Source: Lutibacter sp.
Lineage (GTDB): Bacteria; Bacteroidota; Bacteroidia; Flavobacteriales; Flavobacteriaceae
Length of the DNA stretch: 33,424 bases
Assembly (NCBI RefSeq): GCF_030692605.1
Contig: NZ_JAUYUD010000051.1
Location: 1 to 33,424, forward strand
Reading direction: 5' to 3'
How positions within the stretch are numbered: the stretch's first letter is position 1; every line of letters begins with the position of its first letter. A model generated the notes under the pieces. The model searched no databases, was not told the DNA's origin, and worked only from the letters and a program-made list of their open reading frames with translations. The translations under genes and the position numbers were made by a program. Of this stretch, positions 8,725 through 14,920 are shown piece after piece.

Positions 8725-10644
8725 ATGAATTTTAACTACGTAATATTAATTCCACTTATTCCATTAGCAGTTTTTTTACTACTTGGAATTTTCTATAAAA
8801 AAATTAAACCAGCGGTATCTGGATACATTGGCGTTTTTGGATTATTAACTTCAACGGTACTTTCTTATTATACAGCATTTCAGTACTTTTTTGTTCAAGA
8901 AAAAGTAGATGGAGTTTACCAAACTTTTGTTTCAAAAACAACGTGGATGAACTTTACTGATACTTTAGCAATTGATATGGGAATTTTAATTGATCCTATT
9001 TCAGTAATGATGCTTATTGTAGTTTCAACCATTTCATTAATGGTTCATATATACAGTAGAGGCTATATGAAAGGTGATGAAGGCTATACTAAATTCTTTG
9101 CCTTTTTAGGATTATTCTCCTTTTCAATGTTTGGTTTAGTTTTAGCAACAAACCTTTTCCAAATTTATATTTTTTGGGAATTAGTTGGGGTATCATCCTT
9201 TTTACTAATTGGATATTATTATACCAAACCATCGGCAGTAGCAGCTTCAAAAAAAGCATTTATTGTTACCCGGTTTGCCGATTTAGGTTTCTTAATCGGG
9301 ATTTTAATAGTTGGATATTACACAGGTACCTACGATTTTGAAACATTAAATAATCCTGAAGGGAATGCAATATTAAGCTGGGCTTCAACTTCTTTTATGG
9401 GTTTATCTGTTTTAACATGGGCATTAATCTTAATATTTATTGGTGGTGCTGGTAAATCGGCTATGTTTCCGTTACATATTTGGTTGCCAGATGCTATGGA
9501 AGGTCCAACACCTGTTTCTGCATTAATCCACGCGGCAACAATGGTTGTTGCTGGTGTTTATTTAGTCGCTCGCTTATTTCCAATGTATTATTTTGTTGAA
9601 GATGGCTTTGCTTTAAATGTTGTTGCGTATGTGGGTGGATTCTCATCGCTTTTTGCTGCAATAATTGCGGTAACTCAAAACGATATTAAAAGAGTTCTCG
9701 CCTTTTCTACTATGTCTCAACTTGGTTATATGATGATGGCCTTGGGTGTTTCCGGATATGACGGCCACGAAGGAGTTGGTTATATGGCTTCTATGTTCCA
9801 TTTATTTACACATGCCATGTTTAAAGCGTTACTATTTTTAGGAGCTGGTTCTGTAATTCATGCTGTTCATAGTAATTATTTAAAAGACATGGGAGGGTTA
9901 CGAAAGTATATGCCCATTACTAATATTACATTTTTAATTGCTGCATTAGCAATTTCAGGAGTGCCACCATTTGCAGGATTTTGGAGTAAAGATGAAATTT
10001 TAGTTGCCGCTTTTGAACATAACAAACTATTATATTTTGTAGGCTTGTTTGTTGCTGGGTTAACTGCTTTTTATATGTTTAGAATTTACTTCGGAATTTT
10101 TTGGGGAAAAGATACTCAATATAAACATGCACCGCATGAATCTCCTATAGCAATGACTTTCCCTTTAATGTTCTTAGGTGCATTGAGTGTTGTTGTTGGT
10201 TTGATTCCTTTTAGTGAGTTTGTAACTGCAGATAAAGCTGGATTCGTAGCTCATTTAAATTACCCATTAGCTGCAATTGCAGTTGGTGTTGGTGTAGTAG
10301 GAATTATTCTTTCGTACATTTTCTATAAAAAAGAAAATGATTTAGCTGAAAAATTTTCTAAAGCTTTTGGTGTGTTTTACAAATGGACATTCAATAAGTT
10401 TTATTTTGATGAGATTTATCTTTTTGTAACTCGAAAAATAATTTTCAATAGAATCTCTGCTCCTATTGCATATTTCGATAAAAAATATGTAGATGGTTTT
10501 ATGGAAGGAATGGGAAATAAAACAGTTGTAGTTTCTGAAAAAATTAAAGGAATTCAATCTGGTAAATTTCAAGATTATGCATTCGCCTTTTTAGCTGGAT
10601 TTGTAATTCTAGCAATGGTGTTTATTTATTTATGGACAAAATAA
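8725..10644 (+). CDS. nuoL: NADH-quinone oxidoreductase subunit L (antiporter-like, distal pump)
   Basis: A 639-aa membrane subunit of the Mrp-antiporter-like type with about 15-16 helices and a long C-terminal lateral helix region. The key charged residues are present: Glu152 (FWELVG, TM5) and Lys244 (GAGKSAMFPLHIWLPDA, TM7). The helix-12 region SKDEIL also keeps its lysine. Length is normal for the family. This subunit is therefore expected to be pump-competent. It is followed by 14-bp repeats and a four-helix-bundle gene rather than nuoM. Confidence 0.95.
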   Translation: MNFNYVILIPLIPLAVFLLLGIFYKKIKPAVSGYIGVFGLLTSTVLSYYTAFQYFFVQEKVDGVYQTFVSKTTWMNFTDTLAIDMGILIDPISVMMLIVVSTISLMVHIYSRGYMKGDEGYTKFFAFLGLFSFSMFGLVLATNLFQIYIFWELVGVSSFLLIGYYYTKPSAVAASKKAFIVTRFADLGFLIGILIVGYYTGTYDFETLNNPEGNAILSWASTSFMGLSVLTWALILIFIGGAGKSAMFPLHIWLPDAMEGPTPVSALIHAATMVVAGVYLVARLFPMYYFVEDGFALNVVAYVGGFSSLFAAIIAVTQNDIKRVLAFSTMSQLGYMMMALGVSGYDGHEGVGYMASMFHLFTHAMFKALLFLGAGSVIHAVHSNYLKDMGGLRKYMPITNITFLIAALAISGVPPFAGFWSKDEILVAAFEHNKLLYFVGLFVAGLTAFYMFRIYFGIFWGKDTQYKHAPHESPIAMTFPLMFLGALSVVVGLIPFSEFVTADKAGFVAHLNYPLAAIAVGVGVVGIILSYIFYKKENDLAEKFSKAFGVFYKWTFNKFYFDEIYLFVTRKIIFNRISAPIAYFDKKYVDGFMEGMGNKTVVVSEKIKGIQSGKFQDYAFAFLAGFVILAMVFIYLWTK

Positions 10645-10650
10645 ATTAAG

Positions 10651-10689
10651 AAATAACAAAACTCAAATAACAAAACTCAAATAACAAAA
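10651..10689. repeat. 14-bp tandem repeat on the left side of the four-helix-bundle gene
   Basis: AAATAACAAAACTC occurs twice perfectly (10651-10664, 10665-10678) and a third time in part (10679-10689). The 14-bp unit is two 7-bp phases. It contains CAAATAACAAA (10664-10674 and 10678-10688), whose exact inverse complement TTTGTTATTTG occurs at 11085-11095 on the other side of the gene. Confidence 0.9.
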
Positions 10690-10697
10690 AATAATCA

Positions 10698-11063
10698 ATG
10701 AGTATAGACTCAATAAATAAAACCTATGATTTAGAAGAAAGAACTTTTCAATTTGCAAAAGAGATTAGACTATTTATAAAAAATTTAGATAAAACGATTG
10801 CAAATTTTGAAGATGCAAAGCAAGTTATTCGTTCATCTGGATCTATTGGGGCAAACTATATTGAGGCAAATGAATCATTAAGTAAAAAGGATTTTATTTA
10901 CAGAATCAAAATTAGTAGAAAAGAAGCCAAAGAAAGTATTTATTGGCTGAGATTAATAAATGAAACAAATAAGATACCAAGTAACAATAAACCTGAAGAA
11001 TTAATTCAAGAATCAACTGAATTAAAAAAAATATTTTCAGCTATTCTTGAAAAATCAAAATGA
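10698..11063 (+). CDS. Four-helix-bundle protein of the 23S rRNA intervening-sequence (IVP/S23) family
   Basis: A 121-aa basic protein predicted as four amphipathic helices. Hallmarks of the family are the SSGSIGANYIEANES segment (about 49-63), the following FIYRIKISRKEAKES helix (about 68-82), and the YWLRLI stretch. Homologues are encoded inside 23S rRNA intervening sequences of Leptospira and others, resemble the Avd accessory protein of diversity-generating retroelements, and also occur as scattered stand-alone genes in Bacteroidota; their function is not settled. Here it interrupts the nuo operon between nuoL and nuoM, in the same direction. AT-rich repeats with an 11-bp exact inverted match bound it on both sides. 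No rRNA or reverse transcriptase is nearby. It is probably not a complex I subunit. Confidence 0.85.
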   Translation: MSIDSINKTYDLEERTFQFAKEIRLFIKNLDKTIANFEDAKQVIRSSGSIGANYIEANESLSKKDFIYRIKISRKEAKESIYWLRLINETNKIPSNNKPEELIQESTELKKIFSAILEKSK

Positions 11064-11069
11064 TTGTAC

Positions 11070-11108
11070 TTTGGAATTTAAATATTTGTTATTTGAAATT
11101 TATTTAGA
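11070..11108. repeat. 7-bp-phased repeat on the right side of the four-helix-bundle gene
   Basis: TTGGAAT-TTAAATA-TTTGTTA-TTTGAAA-TTTATTT can be laid out in 7-bp phase from about 11071. TTTGTTATTTG at 11085-11095 is the perfect inverse complement of the unit repeated at 10664-10688. Together the two blocks bound the gene like degenerate terminal inverted repeats. Confidence 0.7.
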
Positions 11109-11118
11109 ATAAATAATT

Positions 11119-12606
11119 ATGGATATTTTATCACTTTTTGTCACCGTACCGGTATTAACAATTTTAGCTTTAGTTTTCGCTAAAGGTTTAAAACAGGCAC
11201 GCATTGTTGCAATGGTTGGAAGTTTAATTCAACTTGGAATGGCCATAAACTTAATTTTTGCTTACTTCAAAGAAAGAGCAATAAATGATAGCATCATGGT
11301 TTTTACCAAAGATTATATGTGGTTCGAACAGTTTAATATTCATTACACCGTTGGTGTAGATGGTATTTCAGTTGCCTTATTAATATTAACTTCTATTGTA
11401 GTTTTAGCCGGTGTGTTTATTTCTTGGACAATGGAAGATTTGCCAAAGGAATTTTTTATCTCCCTTTTAGTTTTATCCTCTGGAGTATATGGGTTCTTTA
11501 TTTCCTTAGATTTATTCACCATGTTCGTATTTTACGAAATTGCTGTTATTCCAATGTATTTATTAATTGGTATATGGGGTTCCGGACCAAAAGAGTACTC
11601 AGCAATGAAATTAACCTTAATGTTAATGGGCGCTTCAGCTGTGTTGTTGGTTGGAATTTTAGGCATTTACTTTAATTCGAATGCTGATGGTGGTGCGTTG
11701 ACCTTTAATATTTTAGAAATTTCACAAGTTAATATTCCCTTTGAAGCACAAAAATTATTTTTCCCTTTAACTTTTATTGGGTTTGCGGTTTTAGGTGCTT
11801 TATTCCCATTTCATACTTGGTCTCCTGACGGTCACGCATCCGCACCCACCGCAGTATCAATGCTGCACGCTGGTGTGTTAATGAAATTAGGTGGATATGG
11901 TGTATTTAGAGTCGCTATGTTCTTATTGCCTTTAGGTGCCATCGATTGGTCTTGGTTTTTTATTATATTATCTGCAACAGGCGTTATTTATGGTGCCTTT
12001 GGAGCCATTAAGCAAAACGATTTAAAATATATTAATGCATATTCTTCTGTTAGCCATTTAGGAATGGTGTTGTTTGCATTGTTAATGTTGAATAAAACTT
12101 CTTGGAATGGAGCCATTATGCAATCACTTTCTCACGGATTTATGACTGCTTTATTCTTCGCATTAATTGGAATGATTTATAGCAGAACACACACCAGAGA
12201 TATTACTAAATTAGGAGGTTTATTAAAGGTAATTCCATTTATATCAGTTATATATGTTATTGCAGGATTAGCCTCATTAGGGTTACCTGGATTTAGCGGA
12301 TTTGTAGCTGAAATGAACATTTTTGTTGGTGCTTTTCAACATGAAGATATGTTTCACAGGGTTGCTACAATTATTTCGGTTTCAGCTATTGTTGTTACTG
12401 CAGTTTATATTTTACGTGTTGTTGGCATTATGTTAATGGGACCCATTAAAAATTCAGAGTTTTTAGATATGTCAGATGCAACTTGGTTCGAAAAAACAGG
12501 TATTTTATTATTGCTTATTCCAATAATTGGAATGGGAGTTGCACCACTTTGGTTAAGTGATATGATTATGGCAAGTTTGCAACCGTTCATTAAAGGAGTA
12601 TTGTAA
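11119..12606 (+). CDS. nuoM: NADH-quinone oxidoreductase subunit M (antiporter-like)
   Basis: A 495-aa antiporter-like membrane subunit with about 14 helices. Glu140 (FYEIAVIP, TM5), Lys256 (LMKLGGYG, TM8) and Glu398 (FVAEMN, TM12) are present. The TM7 lysine, normally within an FA-[IV]-K-x-P motif before PFHTW, is replaced by Leu225 (FAVLGALFPFHTW). NuoL and NuoN in this operon keep theirs. Whether this is a lineage trait or a loss cannot be told from one sequence. It starts 55 bp after the four-helix-bundle gene in an AATAATTATGG context. Confidence 0.95.
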   Translation: MDILSLFVTVPVLTILALVFAKGLKQARIVAMVGSLIQLGMAINLIFAYFKERAINDSIMVFTKDYMWFEQFNIHYTVGVDGISVALLILTSIVVLAGVFISWTMEDLPKEFFISLLVLSSGVYGFFISLDLFTMFVFYEIAVIPMYLLIGIWGSGPKEYSAMKLTLMLMGASAVLLVGILGIYFNSNADGGALTFNILEISQVNIPFEAQKLFFPLTFIGFAVLGALFPFHTWSPDGHASAPTAVSMLHAGVLMKLGGYGVFRVAMFLLPLGAIDWSWFFIILSATGVIYGAFGAIKQNDLKYINAYSSVSHLGMVLFALLMLNKTSWNGAIMQSLSHGFMTALFFALIGMIYSRTHTRDITKLGGLLKVIPFISVIYVIAGLASLGLPGFSGFVAEMNIFVGAFQHEDMFHRVATIISVSAIVVTAVYILRVVGIMLMGPIKNSEFLDMSDATWFEKTGILLLLIPIIGMGVAPLWLSDMIMASLQPFIKGVL

Positions 12607-12607
12607 C

Positions 12608-12642
12608 AATTTTAGAATTTAGATTTACGAATTTAGATTTAT
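12608..12642. repeat. 14-bp tandem repeat between nuoM and nuoN
   Basis: GAATTTAGATTTAC (12615-12628) is followed by GAATTTAGATTTAT (12629-12642) and preceded by AATTTTA (12608-12614). All fall into a 7-bp phase of the form nAATTTA/nATTTAn. The block starts right after the nuoM stop codon. Confidence 0.85.
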
Positions 12643-12669
12643 TGAAATAATTAAAAAAGATAAAGAAAA

Positions 12670-14100
12670 ATGAATTTAAGTAGTTTTTTAATAATGAGAC
12701 ATGAAATTTTGCTATTAGCAATTGCTTTATTATTGCTTGTAGCAGAAATTTTTATTTCTAAAAACAAAAAAGGAAGTATCGTGCATTTAGCCATTTTCTT
12801 ATTTGGAATTCATACCGTAATTGGATTTTTACCTCTTGGAGAGACGAGTATATTATTTGGTGGCATGTTTCAAACAAATAATTTAATTCATTTCTTTAAA
12901 AATGTATTAAATATTGGAGTTTTCATTTTATTACTCCAGTCGGCTGATTGGATTCAAGAAAAAATTGTTGAGCAAGAAAAAGGTACCGAATTTTTTGTGT
13001 TATTATTTTTCTCCTTGCTGGGAATGTATTTTATGATTTCATCAGGTGATTTTTTAATGTTTTACTTAGGCTTAGAATTATCAACATTACCAGCAGCTGC
13101 ACTAGCTGCTTATGAAACTTCAAAAAGGATTTCAAGCGAAGCTGGTATTAAATTAATACTTTCAGCTGCTTTAGCATCGGGTGTATCACTATTTGGTATT
13201 TCATTACTTTACGCTACTTCTGGTTCCATCTATTTTAATGAAATAATTGAAGTTATATCACTTAATAATTTAACCATTTTAGGATTTATTTTATTTTTTA
13301 CAGGATTGTCATTTAAAATATCTTTGGTTCCATTTCATTTTTGGACTGCCGATGTTTATGAAGGTGCGCCTATTAATGTTTCCTCCTATTTATCTGTAAT
13401 CTCTAAAGGAGCGGCAACTTTTATTTTAATGATTTTGCTGTTTACCGTTTTTAAATCGTTGATGCCAGTATGGGAAAATATAGTTTACGTAGTAGCTTTA
13501 GCAACCATGTTTATTGGTAACTTATTTGCACTACGCCAACAAAATATGAAACGCTTTTTAGCTTTTTCATCCATTGCTCAAGCTGGTTTTATTTTACTTG
13601 GTTTAATTGCTGGAGATCAATTAGGAACGGCAACAGTTGTTTATTTTGTAATGATTTATATCTTCTCCAATTTAGCTGCTTTTGGGGTTGTGCAAGCAAT
13701 TTCATTAAAAACAGGCAAAGAAACCATGGATGATTATAATGGCTTATACAGAACAAACCCAAATTTAAGTTTGATTATGATGTTGGCTTTGTTTTCATTA
13801 GCTGGTATACCGCCAATTGCAGGTTTTTTTGGAAAAATTTTCTTATTTACAGCTGCTGCTAGTAAAGGGTATTATTTGCTAGTCTTTTTAGCTGTTGTTA
13901 ACGTAACAATATCATTATACTACTATTTACTAGTTATTAGAGCTATGTTTATTAGACAAAACGAAAACCCTATTCCATATTTTAAAAACAAATTATATAT
14001 GCGTTTGGGTTTATTAATTACTGTAATTGGTATTTTAGTATTAGGATTATACAGTCCGTTATATGATTATATTTATGAATTAAGTAGTGTATTTAATTAA
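12670..14100 (+). CDS. nuoN: NADH-quinone oxidoreductase subunit N (antiporter-like)
   Basis: A 476-aa antiporter-like membrane subunit with about 14 helices. The family signature LSFKISLVPFHFWTADVYEG carries Lys216 (TM7), followed by SYLSVISKGAAT (TM8 lysine). GLELSTLPAAALAAYE provides the TM5 glutamate. It completes the NuoL/M/N pump set. It is the last recognisable complex I gene; no nuoE, nuoF or nuoG follows. Confidence 0.95.
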   Translation: MNLSSFLIMRHEILLLAIALLLLVAEIFISKNKKGSIVHLAIFLFGIHTVIGFLPLGETSILFGGMFQTNNLIHFFKNVLNIGVFILLLQSADWIQEKIVEQEKGTEFFVLLFFSLLGMYFMISSGDFLMFYLGLELSTLPAAALAAYETSKRISSEAGIKLILSAALASGVSLFGISLLYATSGSIYFNEIIEVISLNNLTILGFILFFTGLSFKISLVPFHFWTADVYEGAPINVSSYLSVISKGAATFILMILLFTVFKSLMPVWENIVYVVALATMFIGNLFALRQQNMKRFLAFSSIAQAGFILLGLIAGDQLGTATVVYFVMIYIFSNLAAFGVVQAISLKTGKETMDDYNGLYRTNPNLSLIMMLALFSLAGIPPIAGFFGKIFLFTAAASKGYYLLVFLAVVNVTISLYYYLLVIRAMFIRQNENPIPYFKNKLYMRLGLLITVIGILVLGLYSPLYDYIYELSSVFN

Positions 14101-14105
14101 GCACC

Positions 14106-14189
14106 AAAATTCAAAAAACAAAATTCAAAAAAAGCGCATAGATTTATGAGTGCCAAAATTGGAATTTTAGATTTGTAAATTGGAATTTA
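14106..14189. repeat. Paired 7/14/21-bp-phased repeats downstream of nuoN
   Basis: Left block: AAAATTCAAAAAAC (14106-14119) then AAAATTCAAAAAAA (14120-14133), a 14-bp unit. Right block: AAATTGGAATTTTAGATTTGT (14156-14176) then AAATTGGAATTTA (14177-14189), a 21-bp unit. The left block is CAAA-type and the right block TTTG/TTGG-type, so the pair is roughly inverted, as around the four-helix-bundle gene, but with only about 22 bp between them and no ORF. Confidence 0.75.
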
Positions 14190-14207
14190 TTTTTTAATAA
14201 AAAAATT

Positions 14208-14534
14208 ATGGGATTAGAAGGAAAACATTCATTTGGATCAATAGAGGAAACTAGAGTTACTTTTGTTGAAAAAAACACCGATGAAAATCGAAAAGAATTT
14301 TTAATAAAACTACTTGAACACAACGGTTTTGAAGTTATTATTGAAGAAGAAAAAAGAAAAACAGAAGAAGATCCTCAATTATTTACCGTTGCAGTAACCG
14401 ATATGGTTTTTAATCCTACTATATGGGTTTTTCAAAGAAAACTAAAAACTTTTGATGGTAGAATGGTAACTCAAGATTACTGGAATCAAAAAACAGAAGA
14501 AACGAATCCAAGGTATTGGAAGAACGAAAAATAA
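14208..14534 (+). CDS. Conserved protein of unknown function at the end of the nuo operon
   Basis: I do not recognise a characterised family. The 108-aa product is soluble and charged, with no signal peptide, membrane segment or cysteine-rich motif. The N-terminus (MGLEGKHSFGS) has a glycine-rich turn. A predicted alpha-beta segment (about 25-65) includes an acidic/basic stretch EEEKRKTEEDPQ. The C-terminus is tryptophan-rich, with IWVFQRKL, DYWNQ and PRYW. It lies 107 bp after nuoN in the same direction, starts in an AAAATTATGG context, and is followed by a good terminator, so it is probably the last cistron. It could be an assembly or regulatory factor, but nothing in the sequence proves a tie to complex I. 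Confidence 0.8.
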   Translation: MGLEGKHSFGSIEETRVTFVEKNTDENRKEFLIKLLEHNGFEVIIEEEKRKTEEDPQLFTVAVTDMVFNPTIWVFQRKLKTFDGRMVTQDYWNQKTEETNPRYWKNEK

Positions 14535-14555
14535 AGTATTATATTTCCCTGTGTT

Positions 14556-14595
14556 AAAATGAGTAGAAAAAGGTTAACTTATCTACTCATTTTTT
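14556..14595 (+). terminator. Rho-independent terminator of the nuo operon
   Basis: AAAATGAGTAGA (14556-14567) pairs with TCTACTCATTTT (14582-14593) around a 14-nt loop, with T6 starting at 14590. It lies 22 bp after the stop of the 108-aa gene and closes the nuo transcript. Confidence 0.85.
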
Positions 14596-14660
14596 ATTAA
14601 ATAACGTGAGTTCGATATAACAATAATCGCACACCACTAATAATTAGGAGTTTAATAATA

Positions 14661-14736
14661 GTGTCATTCCGACCAAAGGAGGAATCACATTACGTTTATC
14701 AACTGTGAGATGCCTCGACCACTCGGCATGACAAAG
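14661..14736. repeat. REP-like palindromic unit (GTCATTCCGA type)
   Basis: GTCATTCCGACCAAAGGAGG begins the left arm (14663 onward, ending ATCACA). TGAGATGCCTCGACCACTCG begins the right arm, which ends GCATGAC. The arms are imperfect inverse complements sharing GTCATnCCGA and GAGGnATCnCA. I recall similar units dispersed between genes in Flavobacteriia and other Bacteroidota. It lies inside the TIR-bounded element. Confidence 0.65.
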
Positions 14737-14764
14737 GAACCATTGAAAAAAAACCCATGACCTT

Positions 14765-14856
14765 GTCATCATTGCGAATTTTACTTTTTTTAAGTAAAAT
14801 ATGGCAATCTAACTATCCATAAACAGATTGTCACAGTCGTTCTCCTTCAAAATAAT
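14765..14856. repeat. Second palindromic unit (GTCATnATTGCGA type) with a long hairpin
   Basis: GTCATCATTGCGA at 14765 starts a unit resembling the dispersed GTCATTGCGA...GGCAATCT repeats of Bacteroidota. ATTGCGAATTTTACTT (14771-14786) pairs imperfectly with AAGTAAAATATGGCAAT (14792-14808) around a T-rich loop. A further half, CAGATTGTCACAGTCGTTCT (14824-14843), matches the degenerate right arm. Two different repeat units are thus stacked in one TIR-bounded element. Confidence 0.6.
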
Positions 14857-14920
14857 ATAAATAACTAATATTCAGATGGTATTATTCTTACTTATATCGA
14901 ACTCACGTTAAATAATATTT

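Larger units (their letters stand above)
14604..14908. mobile_element. 305-bp non-coding MITE-like element with terminal inverted repeats
   Basis: TAACGTGAGTTCGATATAA at 14602-14620 is the perfect inverse complement of 14892-14910 (19 bp). Taking the element as ACGTGAG...CTCACGT, the flanks are TAAATA at 14598-14603 and TAAATA at 14909-14914, a plausible 6-bp target-site duplication. No ORF of note lies inside; instead two palindromic repeat units are enclosed. The right end lies 7 bp before the stop codon (14921-14923) of the convergent glycosyltransferase gene. The region 14535-14920 holds no gene; it consists of the nuo terminator and this element. Confidence 0.7.

Noticed and set aside
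10342-10572. Antisense ORF within nuoL (and similar antisense frames inside korA, the antiporter remnant, the kinase and the adhesin)
   Set aside because: These are frames opposite strong coding genes, with low-complexity Phe/Ile/Asn-rich translations and no start context; shadow ORFs.
10651-10689. Possible CRISPR-like array from the evenly spaced 14-bp repeats
   Set aside because: Units are directly adjacent with no unique spacers, far shorter than CRISPR repeats, and no cas genes are present.
10698-11063. Four-helix-bundle gene as an Avd component of a diversity-generating retroelement, or as part of a 23S rRNA intervening sequence
   Set aside because: No reverse transcriptase, template/variable repeat pair or rRNA sequence was found in the window.
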